From Flavobacteriaceae bacterium D16 (GTDB taxonomy: Bacteria; Bacteroidota; Bacteroidia; Flavobacteriales; Flavobacteriaceae), in NCBI GenBank assembly GCA_021295155.1, contig JAJTJC010000035.1, positions 682,001 through 746,000 of the forward strand: 64,000 nt of DNA, in the 5' to 3' direction. This document shows, in pieces, positions 33,434 through 41,774 of this stretch. The translations under genes and the position numbers were made by a program. Numbering within the stretch: position 1 is the stretch's first letter; every line of letters starts with the position of its first letter. A model generated the notes under the pieces. That model was not told the DNA's origin, made no database searches, and worked only from the letters and a program-made list of their open reading frames with translations.

Positions 33434-33465
33434 CAAATGTAATTCTTCGTTCCAAGGAACGCAAC
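33434..33465 (-). promoter_or_regulatory. Promoter of the tRNA-Ser/GIY-YIG/tRNA-Pro unit
   Basis: Minus-strand -7 box TACATTTG (33434-33441) and -33-like GTTG (33462-33465) with a 20-nt spacer. The spacer contains a perfect 14-bp palindrome CGTTCCAAGGAACG (33448-33461), which could be an operator. The predicted start is near 33427. Confidence 0.55.
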
Positions 33466-33507
33466 TTTTTTTATTATTTTTTAGAAGAGAAAACAGGTAA
33501 TTTTATT

Positions 33508-35556
33508 CTATTCCGGATACTCGATCCTCAGGTGGTAGATATTAGTAAGCTTATGCTTAAGGACCTTCTTGACGGTCTCAATCTCCTTAAAGGTGATGTT
33601 GGCATTTACAAACTGATTTGCATTCATCTGAACCGCTATTATACGGTCCACAAATTCATCAATCACCTTGTAGGTGGGATTTTTAAGACTCTTGGAAGCG
33701 GCTTCCACAGAATCGGCCATCATGAGTATAGCGGTCTCCTTTGAAAAAGGAATAGGGCCAGGATACCGGAACTGGGCTTCATCTACCTGTTCCTCCAATT
33801 CCTGTTGCTTGCGATAAAAATAGTACACAAAATTAGTCCCATGGTGTGTCCGAATAAAGTCGATAACCCGATCGGGTAATTTGTTCTTACGCGCAATCTC
33901 AATTCCCTCAATAACATGGTTTATGATGATCTTTGCACTTTCTGTTGGTGCCAGGTCGTCATGTGGATTGATATTGGTCACCTGGTTCTCCGTAAAATAG
34001 GTAGGCCTTTTCATTTTGCCTATATCATGATACAAGGCTCCTACTCTAACCAGCATTGCATTGGCCCCGATTTTATTTGCTGCCGCCTCAGCGAGGTTGG
34101 CCACTTGAAGCGAATGGTGGAATGTACCGGGTGCCTTGTTGGCCAACTCCTTGAGCAAACGGGAATTCGTATCTGATAATTCAAGTAGGGAGACATCAGA
34201 AACCATTCCGAAAATCTTTTCATAAATATAGATGAGTGGCTGGGCAAAAAGGGTGATCATACCATTCAGCAGAAAGAAGCCAAAGGTTAACCAGATGATA
34301 TTATTCAGATTACCTTCATGGATAATATTAAAGGCAAAATACCCTACTATGTAGATAAGCGTAATTTGACCGACCGAGATAAAGAGGTTGGCTCTTTTGT
34401 ACAATTCCGAAACGGTCAGGATGGTAACAATACCAGCAATAATCTGCAAAAAGATGTACTCGAAGCTGTTGGGAACCACAAAACCGAGAATGAGTACAGT
34501 CAACACATGTACAAACAATCCCAGACGGGCGTCAAAAAAAGTCTTCAATATCAGCGGCAGGATGCAAAGCGGCACTACAAAAACATAGGTGTCATTATAT
34601 TTTACCACGAAAGTGGTAATAAACACCATGAGCAAAATATTGAAGATAATAAAGGTAACCTTCACATTGTTCCTAAAAACTTCCGGCCTATAACGTTTCA
34701 GGAACAGGAAGAGCATCATGAGTACTAATGCTACCAGAATAGTATACCCTCCCAGAATGAAGTAGTAATTACTTTCTGCCCATAATTCGGATTCGTACTC
34801 AGATTTCAGCGAATTCAGAAGGCTAAGGTTTTCTGCTTCCACTACCTCACCTTTTGCTACGATCAATTCACCTTCATCTATAGTACCAAGGGTAAGCGAG
34901 ACCTTACTCAATTCATTTTCCAATTCCCTGGCACTTAATTCGGCATCATAGCGAATATTGGGTTTCAGGATAGGGAGAAGAACCTTCTTAAAATCGTTGC
35001 TTAGTCTACCAAGGCCCTTACTGCGAATCTTGTCACCTAATAGTTCATCCAGGTCGACCGTTTCAGTAAGATTTTCCAGGTTAACGGTAACAGCCTCATT
35101 ATTCTGAACAAGGTATATATCCCTGCCCTTCTCAAAATCGCCCAGTTCTGGCCAGATACCAGCTTCGTTAATCTCCTTCAGGACTTCACGTCCTATCTGG
35201 TTGTAAACGCGTAACTGGCTTTCACTATAATTTTCACGTTTAAAAACACTTACGAATGCCGTGTCAAAAGCCTGATCAGTTTCCAGAGCCAATTGCTCAT
35301 CATAGGTATAATAACCAACCTGGTTACTCCTTATGAGTTCTCTTTCCTGCTCAATCTCTTTGTCGGACTTCCTGATAGAAAAATCAAAAGGAGCATAAAG
35401 ATTTTCATATTGCCAGGGTTTACCCTTTTGGAATTCATATTTGAATTTACCGCCTTTCGGGAAAAAAAAGACGATACATCCTATCGTCAGAAAATACAGG
35501 AAATACTTGTAAATAAGCGATTGACTCCTGTATACTTTATCCATTGAATTGGCCAT
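33508..35556 (-). CDS. pgpH: 7TMR-HD family phosphohydrolase (PgpH-like c-di-AMP phosphodiesterase)
   Basis: Membrane enzyme of 682 residues. After one N-terminal helix (about 18-34) comes an extracytoplasmic 7TMR-HDED domain (about 40-260), then a block of seven helices (about 265-470) and a cytoplasmic HD domain (about 480-680). Metal ligands are visible in FHHSLQVANLAEAAANK, GALYHDIGKM and IRTHHGT, followed by ADSVEAASKS. PgpH enzymes cleave cyclic di-AMP. Start could also be the ATG at 35544 (MDKVYRSQS). A minus-strand -7 box TATTTTTG (35575-35582) lies just upstream. Role inferred from architecture. Confidence 0.9.
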   Translation of the reverse strand: MANSMDKVYRSQSLIYKYFLYFLTIGCIVFFFPKGGKFKYEFQKGKPWQYENLYAPFDFSIRKSDKEIEQERELIRSNQVGYYTYDEQLALETDQAFDTAFVSVFKRENYSESQLRVYNQIGREVLKEINEAGIWPELGDFEKGRDIYLVQNNEAVTVNLENLTETVDLDELLGDKIRSKGLGRLSNDFKKVLLPILKPNIRYDAELSARELENELSKVSLTLGTIDEGELIVAKGEVVEAENLSLLNSLKSEYESELWAESNYYFILGGYTILVALVLMMLFLFLKRYRPEVFRNNVKVTFIIFNILLMVFITTFVVKYNDTYVFVVPLCILPLILKTFFDARLGLFVHVLTVLILGFVVPNSFEYIFLQIIAGIVTILTVSELYKRANLFISVGQITLIYIVGYFAFNIIHEGNLNNIIWLTFGFFLLNGMITLFAQPLIYIYEKIFGMVSDVSLLELSDTNSRLLKELANKAPGTFHHSLQVANLAEAAANKIGANAMLVRVGALYHDIGKMKRPTYFTENQVTNINPHDDLAPTESAKIIINHVIEGIEIARKNKLPDRVIDFIRTHHGTNFVYYFYRKQQELEEQVDEAQFRYPGPIPFSKETAILMMADSVEAASKSLKNPTYKVIDEFVDRIIAVQMNANQFVNANITFKEIETVKKVLKHKLTNIYHLRIEYPE

Positions 35557-35670
35557 GTGCTATTGAATTGCATTCAAAAATAGAAAATATAAAAGGAATC
35601 CTTCTTTCCATAGCTGCTAATGCTCAAATGCTCATTAATTTCTTAATTTCGCATTAGCAAATTCGTATAT

Positions 35671-36846
35671 ATGAAAGAGGTTGTTATTGTTTCCGCCGTA
35701 AGAACTCCGATAGGGAGTTTCCTGGGTGCTTTATCAGGTATCCCGGCGCCTACTTTGGGTGCTACCGCTATTAAAGCAGCACTTCAAAAAGCGGGGGTAA
35801 ATCCTGATCAGGTAGATGAAGTCTTAATGGGCCATGTAGTGCAGGCTGGTGCAGGGCAAGCCCCAGCAAGACAGGCAGCCATTCTCGCTGGAATACCTGA
35901 TACTGTTCCCTGCACTACGATTAACAAGGTATGTGCCTCCGGCATGAAGGCAGTTATGCAGGCGGCACAATCAATTTCCCTTGGAGATAATGAGATTGTA
36001 GTGGCAGGGGGAATGGAAAATATGAGCCTTATCCCGCATTATATTCACCTTAGGAATGGACAAAAGTTCGGGCCGGCTACTCTGATGGACGGTATGCAAA
36101 AGGACGGTTTAGTAGATGCTTATGATCAGAATGCCATGGGGGTATGCGCTGATGCCTGTGCAGCAGAGTATCAATTTAGCCGTGAGGATCAGGATGCATA
36201 TGCCATTCAGTCTTACGAACGCTCGGCAGCAGCCTGGAAGGCAGGGAATTTTTCGGAAGAAGTAATACCGGTAGAAGTACCCCAGCGCAGAGGGGAAGCC
36301 CTAATTGTTAGCGAGGATGAAGAGTACAGGAATGTGAAGATGGAAAAGATTCCCGCACTTAGGCCTGCCTTTACAAAAGATGGCACAGTTACCGCCGCCA
36401 ATGCATCCACCATCAATGACGGAGCCGCCGCCCTTGTTTTAATGAGTAATGAAAAAGCCGAATCACTAGGGCTAACGCCTCTGGCCACTATTAAAAGTTA
36501 CGCAGATGCAGCTCAGGAACCTAAATGGTTTACCACAGCACCTGCTAAAGCCTTACCCAAGGCCCTGGAAAAAGCGGGTATACGTTTGAGTGATGTGGAC
36601 TTCTTTGAATTCAATGAAGCATTTTCTGTAGTTGGCCTCGCCAATATAAAGCTTTTGGGACTGGATGACAGCAATGTAAATATAAATGGAGGAGCGGTTT
36701 CCCTGGGGCATCCCCTTGGATGTTCTGGTGCCAGAATTCTGGTAACCCTGATCCATGTTCTAAAACAGCAGAACGCCAGGATAGGAGCAGCCGCAATTTG
36801 TAACGGAGGAGGTGGTGCATCTGCACTCGTGCTACAAAGAAACTAA
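35671..36846 (+). CDS. Acetyl-CoA C-acetyltransferase (thiolase)
   Basis: Thiolase of 391 residues, the usual length. Nucleophile Cys88 in NKVCASGMKAV, the His of the GHPLGCSGAR loop and the second Cys in AICNGGGGASAL are all present; GGMENMS is also conserved. It condenses two acetyl-CoA to acetoacetyl-CoA or cleaves 3-ketoacyl-CoA. The NEAF motif (FEFNEAFSVV) fits the biosynthetic/degradative short-chain type. It is followed 21 bp downstream by an NlpC/P60-like gene with no evident functional link. Confidence 0.95.
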   Translation: MKEVVIVSAVRTPIGSFLGALSGIPAPTLGATAIKAALQKAGVNPDQVDEVLMGHVVQAGAGQAPARQAAILAGIPDTVPCTTINKVCASGMKAVMQAAQSISLGDNEIVVAGGMENMSLIPHYIHLRNGQKFGPATLMDGMQKDGLVDAYDQNAMGVCADACAAEYQFSREDQDAYAIQSYERSAAAWKAGNFSEEVIPVEVPQRRGEALIVSEDEEYRNVKMEKIPALRPAFTKDGTVTAANASTINDGAAALVLMSNEKAESLGLTPLATIKSYADAAQEPKWFTTAPAKALPKALEKAGIRLSDVDFFEFNEAFSVVGLANIKLLGLDDSNVNINGGAVSLGHPLGCSGARILVTLIHVLKQQNARIGAAAICNGGGGASALVLQRN

Positions 36847-36867
36847 TATATCCCAGACACCGAGCCT

Positions 36868-37620
36868 ATGCCTTATGGAATCTGTCCGTTAAGTCTGATT
36901 GCTGTTAGAATGACTGCAGATGATAGTAGTCAGATGATCACGCAACTGCTTTATGGAGATTCTTTTCGGATTCTGGAATCGCGAAAGCACTGGAGTAAGA
37001 TCAGGTTATCCGGTGAAAAGACAGAAGGATGGATCAAGAACGATCAGTTCAAAACCCTGAGTGAGGCAGACCAAAAGCTCCTATCCGCTTCCAATGCGAA
37101 AAAGCATGCCGTGGACCTGGTTTCATTTACAAAAACAGAGCAGGGTGTCCTGATTCCTATTTTACTGGGATCCAATATAAGCCATACGAATATCATGTCT
37201 CATGATTTTGAAGGAATGGCTTCAAAGGCAGAACAGGACAAAAATAATCTTATTTCTACCGCACTACTGTATCTGAATGCCCCGGAACTGAAAGGGGGTA
37301 AAAGTCCGTTTGGTATAGACAATGCGGGTTTTACCCTAATGGTGTATAAGCTTAATGGGATACAGTTGATGAGAACTGCGGAAGAACAGGCCACACAGGG
37401 CGAGCCTCTTAGTTTTATAGAAGAAAGTGAAGCGGGAGACCTTGCTTTTTTTGACGACAGGGACGGTGTTATTAACCATGTGGGTCTTATTATGCCCGAT
37501 AATTATATTATTCATGTGGATGGGAAGGTGCGTATAGACCGACTGGACCATACGGGTATTTTTAATCGGGAAAAGCGGAATTATACACATCAGCTTCGGG
37601 TGATCAAAAAAATCCTATAA
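36868..37620 (+). CDS. NlpC/P60-like protein lacking the catalytic cysteine
   Basis: Protein of 250 residues: an SH3-like N-terminal part (about 10-70; LLYGDSFRILESRKHWSKIRL, EGWIKNDQF) and a C-terminal NlpC/P60 (C40) domain (about 125-250). The family's GIDCSGF motif reads GIDNAGF, with Asn152 in place of the nucleophile Cys (codon at 37321). The following GDLAFFDDRDGVINHVGLIM keeps the His. Peptidoglycan endopeptidase activity is therefore not expected; it may bind peptide or wall without cutting. No signal peptide is evident. It ends in a bidirectional terminator. The start is not certain. Confidence 0.85.
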   Translation: MPYGICPLSLIAVRMTADDSSQMITQLLYGDSFRILESRKHWSKIRLSGEKTEGWIKNDQFKTLSEADQKLLSASNAKKHAVDLVSFTKTEQGVLIPILLGSNISHTNIMSHDFEGMASKAEQDKNNLISTALLYLNAPELKGGKSPFGIDNAGFTLMVYKLNGIQLMRTAEEQATQGEPLSFIEESEAGDLAFFDDRDGVINHVGLIMPDNYIIHVDGKVRIDRLDHTGIFNREKRNYTHQLRVIKKIL

Positions 37621-37650
37621 AAAAACCCTGACGCATATGTCAGGGTTTTA
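37621..37650. terminator. Bidirectional terminator
   Basis: Stem AAAACCCTGAC (37622-37632) and GTCAGGGTTTT (37639-37649). It serves the NlpC/P60-like gene and the convergent TPR gene. Confidence 0.87.
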
Positions 37651-37671
37651 ATTTTCTAAGAGATTGCGGTA

Positions 37672-38934
37672 CTATTCCCCAAGTATCTTTTTAAGTCTCA
37701 TGAAATTTTCAGTATCTCCAAGTGCTCCATAGATATTTTTAAGCTGGGTAAGGATACCCTGGTTATCAGGATTAGCCTTTAAAGCATTTTCCAGAACAGT
37801 TACTCCTTCTTTGAACAACTCATCTTTCTTCATTTTAAATTCTTCATATTTGGCAATATCCGCCTTGGTATTTCCAAGATTATTCATCTCATCAATTAAG
37901 GCATTACCTTCATTTACATAGGTAGTAGAAAGATTTAAAGCGGCATTTACATAACCTGGATTAATATCCAAGGCTTTGCGGAAAGCTGCTCGTGCTTCCT
38001 CAAAGCTCTCCTGTTCCATATTGATCACACCAATATTGTAATGCAGATCAGGATTGTCAGGAGCAACGTTAGTGGCTTCTGACATCAGTTCTTTGAATTT
38101 CTCCTTGTCACCCAGACGATAGTATAAATTGGCTTCGTTCAGTATGAGGTTGACATCGTCCGGACTGTCAGCCCTTGCCTCAGAAAAGGCTGAAATAGCC
38201 TTCTCATCCTCCCCTAGTTGAGAATAGATCAAGGCAATATTCTTAACAATTTCAGCATGTCTGGAAGGGGTCTTTTCATCAAGAGGATCTTTGTACTCAC
38301 CAGATTTTACCATCAGATCACGCTGGAATTTTTCCATAACCTCAACCTCTCCAGTGGCAACATTGGTAGCCTTGTACTCCATAACACTACCATCATAACC
38401 CAAATCCTTAAGCTCATTATAAAAATTGAGGGCAGTCTTATAATCCGCTCCGTTTACAGCACTGCTAGCTGCATAATACAGGTATACAGTATCTTTTGGG
38501 CTCATCTTATAGCTCATATAAAGCTTCTCTGCCGCATCCTTGAAGTTCTTATTCTGGTTGTCTTCCACAGCAGAGTTAACCAAATCACCTGTCAAGGCTC
38601 CCATTAATTGACGGGTCTCATCGGTGTATTTTTTCTTACCGGTTTTCTCTTCGGTGCTAATAACCAAATTGAAATTATCCGCTGCCTCTTTAAACGCAGC
38701 ATTATCTCCTTTCTTTGCCAGATCGGCATAAACTTTACCAAGAAGTAAGTAATATTGTGCCTGAACACGGGCATCAGCGCCACCGATCATTCCGGATATG
38801 CTTTCCAGCTGTGTTTTGGCCTCAGTGCTGGAACCAGCTTTGAGGGCCTTTTCGGCAGCTTTTAATTCACTTTTTTGTGCAACACCGACCATGGAAAATA
38901 CCATAGCCAGTACTATCAAAATCCTTGTTTTCAT
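37672..38934 (-). CDS. Exported TPR-repeat protein
   Basis: Protein of 420 residues with a signal peptide (about 1-19, ending VGVAQ). The rest is tetratricopeptide repeats: AAEKALKAGSSTEAKTQLE, YYLLLGKVYADLAKKG, NIALIYSQLGEDEKAISAFSEA, NEANLYYRLGDKEKFKELMSEA, HYNIGVINMEQESFEEARAAFRKALDINP, and a final repeat at the C-terminus. It probably acts as a periplasmic protein-interaction scaffold; the partner is unknown. It begins 38 bp after gyrA on the same strand, so it is likely co-transcribed with it, an arrangement common in flavobacteria. Confidence 0.88.
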   Translation of the reverse strand: MKTRILIVLAMVFSMVGVAQKSELKAAEKALKAGSSTEAKTQLESISGMIGGADARVQAQYYLLLGKVYADLAKKGDNAAFKEAADNFNLVISTEEKTGKKKYTDETRQLMGALTGDLVNSAVEDNQNKNFKDAAEKLYMSYKMSPKDTVYLYYAASSAVNGADYKTALNFYNELKDLGYDGSVMEYKATNVATGEVEVMEKFQRDLMVKSGEYKDPLDEKTPSRHAEIVKNIALIYSQLGEDEKAISAFSEARADSPDDVNLILNEANLYYRLGDKEKFKELMSEATNVAPDNPDLHYNIGVINMEQESFEEARAAFRKALDINPGYVNAALNLSTTYVNEGNALIDEMNNLGNTKADIAKYEEFKMKKDELFKEGVTVLENALKANPDNQGILTQLKNIYGALGDTENFMRLKKILGE

Positions 38935-38972
38935 GTTAAGCGTGTATTAATTATGTATTAGTGTTATTTATT

Positions 38973-41513
38973 CTACTCCTCGGTTTTTGGGGCTTCGCTA
39001 TCTCCTGTATCAAGAGCCGTGCCATCCTCAGTCTGCACTTCAATATTGCGTATATCGCTGTCATCGAGGTCGTCCTCATCACGCATCACCTTGGCTACAG
39101 CTGCAATGGAATCATTGCCCTTGAGGTTGATCAGTCTAACCCCCTGCGTAGCACGTCCCATAGTCCTCAGGTCTTCCACACTCATACGGATGGCGATTCC
39201 CGATTTGTTGATGATCATGAGGTCGTCACTATCCGACACATTTTTAATCGCCACCAGACCGCCTGTTTTATCGGTAATGGAAATGGTTTTTACCCCTTTT
39301 CCTCCTCGGTTGGTGATACGATAGTCGTCTATGGTAGACCTTTTCCCATATCCATTTTCGGATACTACCAGGATATCATCATCAAAATTATGTACAGAAA
39401 CCATACCAATTACCTCGTCAAAATCTCCAGCTAGAGTAATTCCACGTACTCCAGAGGCTGTCCTGCCCATCGGCCGAGTCTTACTTTCTTCAAAGCGAAT
39501 GGCCTTACCCGATTTCAATCCCAGTAATATCTCACTGGTTCCCGTGGTTAATTTGGCCTCCAGCAATTCGTCATCTTCCCGAATGCCTATTGCAATAATA
39601 CCATTTTGTCTGGGTCGGGAATATTGCTCAAGAGAGGTCTTTTTCACCGTACCTTTCTTTGTGGCCATAATTACGAAATGGCTGTTCACATATTCCTCAT
39701 CTTTAAGGTCCTGTGTACAGATAAAGGCTTTTACTTTATCATCCTGTTCAATATTGATCAGGTTCTGAATGGCCCTTCCTTTGGAGGTTCTGCTACCTTC
39801 CGGGATTTCATATACCCGCATCCAGAAACATTTGCCTTTCTGCGTAAAGAAAAGCATATACTGGTGGTTAGTCCCCACAAAGAGGTGTTCCAGGAAGTCC
39901 TCGTTCCTGGTGGCAGATGCTTTTTGTCCTACCCCTCCCCTGTGCTGAGTTTTGTATTCCGACAGCGGCGTTCGTTTGATGTAACCGGCATGGCTAATAG
40001 TGATCACTACCTGCTCATCCGGGATCATATCTTCTATGCTCAGGTCACCACCTGCAAAATTAATCTCAGATCTCCTTACATCACCGTATTTCTCCTTTAC
40101 CTCAAGTAGCTCGTCCTTGATAATATTCATACGACGATCTTTTCGATCAAGAATATCCTTGAGGTCTGCGATAGTTTTGATAATATCATCGTATTCAGAC
40201 CGCAATTTGTCCTGTTCCAGACCGGTAAGCTGGCGTAATCGCATTTCAACGATAGCCTTGGCCTGCAATTCAGAGAGTTTGAAGCGTTTTATTAGGTTTT
40301 CCCTGGCCTCTTCCGCATTTGAGGAAGCGCGAATCAGGGCGATAACTTCGTCAATATTATCCGAGGCAATAATAAGCCCTTCCAAGATATGGGCCCGGTC
40401 TTCTGCCTTCTTAAGTTCATATTTGGTCCTTCGTACTACCACCTCGTGACGATGGTCTACAAAATGTCCGATTATCTCTTTGATGTTCAGGAGTTGTGGA
40501 CGTCCTTTTACCAAAGCTATATTATTGACACTAAAAGAAGACTGAAGCGCCGTATACTTATAGAGCGTATTGAGTACAATATTGGGTATGGCATCTCGCT
40601 TCAGAATGTATACGATTCGCATCCCTTTCCGGTCCGATTCATCGCGAATGGTAGAGATCCCATCGATCTTTTTATCATTGACCAGGTCTGCCGTTTTCTT
40701 GATCATATCGGCCTTATTTACCTGGTAGGGTATCTCGGTTACTACAATAGCTTCGCGGCCAGCCACTTCTTCAAACGTGGCCTTAGCACGCATTACTATG
40801 CGGCCTCTCCCTGTATGAAAAGCTTCTTTTACACCGTCGTATCCATAAATGATTCCACCCGTAGGGAAATCCGGTGCTTTAATATGAGAAATGAGCTCAT
40901 CGATTTCGATACCCTGGTTCTCTATATACGCAATGGTGCCATCAACAACCTCAGCAAGGTTGTGAGGAGGCATATTCGTAGCCATTCCCACCGCAATACC
41001 GGAAGCTCCATTAATCAATAGGTTGGGTATCCTGGTAGGAAGCACAGTAGGCTCCTGCAGCGAGTCATCAAAATTGAGCTGGTGGTCAACCGTATCCTTG
41101 TCGATATCAGCCAGCATCTCGTCTGCAATCTTGCGCATACGGGCTTCCGTATAACGCATCGCTGCCGGACTATCTCCGTCTACTGAGCCAAAATTTCCCT
41201 GTCCGTCAATTAACATATAACGCAGGCTCCATTCCTGGGCCATACGCACCATAGTATCGTAAACAGAAGTGTCTCCGTGTGGATGGTATTTACCCAATAC
41301 CTCACCGACAATACGCGCCGATTTCTTGTGGGAACTTGTAGCACGAACTCCTAACTCATGCATGCCATAAAGAACTCTGCGGTGTACCGGTTTTAGACCA
41401 TCCCGCACATCTGGCAGGGCACGTGACACAATGACCGACATTGAGTAATCAATGTAGGCCGATTTCATCTCATCTTCAATATTTATGGGAATCAGTTTTT
41501 CTCCTTCCGCCAT
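38973..41513 (-). CDS. gyrA: DNA gyrase subunit A
   Basis: Topoisomerase subunit of 846 residues that cuts and rejoins DNA during negative supercoiling. The active-site Tyr121 is in [10 protein letters not shown]. The quinolone-resistance region [14 protein letters not shown] has Thr82, Ser83 and Asp86 (E. coli 83, 84 and 87); Thr at the first position occurs naturally in other bacteria. Six C-terminal propeller blades follow, with the GyrA-box region seen as [10 protein letters not shown]. The acidic tail after residue 815 is typical. The start [17 protein letters not shown] matches family members. It is divergent from clpC. Confidence 0.98.
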   Translation of the reverse strand: MAEGEKLIPINIEDEMKSAYIDYSMSVIVSRALPDVRDGLKPVHRRVLYGMHELGVRATSSHKKSARIVGEVLGKYHPHGDTSVYDTMVRMAQEWSLRYMLIDGQGNFGSVDGDSPAAMRYTEARMRKIADEMLADIDKDTVDHQLNFDDSLQEPTVLPTRIPNLLINGASGIAVGMATNMPPHNLAEVVDGTIAYIENQGIEIDELISHIKAPDFPTGGIIYGYDGVKEAFHTGRGRIVMRAKATFEEVAGREAIVVTEIPYQVNKADMIKKTADLVNDKKIDGISTIRDESDRKGMRIVYILKRDAIPNIVLNTLYKYTALQSSFSVNNIALVKGRPQLLNIKEIIGHFVDHRHEVVVRRTKYELKKAEDRAHILEGLIIASDNIDEVIALIRASSNAEEARENLIKRFKLSELQAKAIVEMRLRQLTGLEQDKLRSEYDDIIKTIADLKDILDRKDRRMNIIKDELLEVKEKYGDVRRSEINFAGGDLSIEDMIPDEQVVITISHAGYIKRTPLSEYKTQHRGGVGQKASATRNEDFLEHLFVGTNHQYMLFFTQKGKCFWMRVYEIPEGSRTSKGRAIQNLINIEQDDKVKAFICTQDLKDEEYVNSHFVIMATKKGTVKKTSLEQYSRPRQNGIIAIGIREDDELLEAKLTTGTSEILLGLKSGKAIRFEESKTRPMGRTASGVRGITLAGDFDEVIGMVSVHNFDDDILVVSENGYGKRSTIDDYRITNRGGKGVKTISITDKTGGLVAIKNVSDSDDLMIINKSGIAIRMSVEDLRTMGRATQGVRLINLKGNDSIAAVAKVMRDEDDLDDSDIRNIEVQTEDGTALDTGDSEAPKTEE

Positions 41514-41774
41514 ATGAAAATCTTATCGTTTTAGTGAGGTTAAAATATCATGCCAATATACACAAAATCGTAGCGTACATAGTATATAAATAGTAGTTTA
41601 TTAAAGAATTTATCAACACTTCCAAGGCCCGTTTCCGTTGATAATTTGCTTGTTAATTATTTTGTAAATCAGTGATTTTTTCGTCATTTAGTCCAACTTT
41701 GTCGAATATTAGGTATGGTATTTGCCTTTGTTCCAGCGATAATCACTAATTTTATTATTGAATAAGTAGACTTT

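Noticed and set aside
41265-41285. Quinolone-resistance substitution in gyrA
   Set aside because: Thr at the E. coli 83 position is natural in several bacteria and the Asp at position 87 is intact, so no resistance can be claimed.
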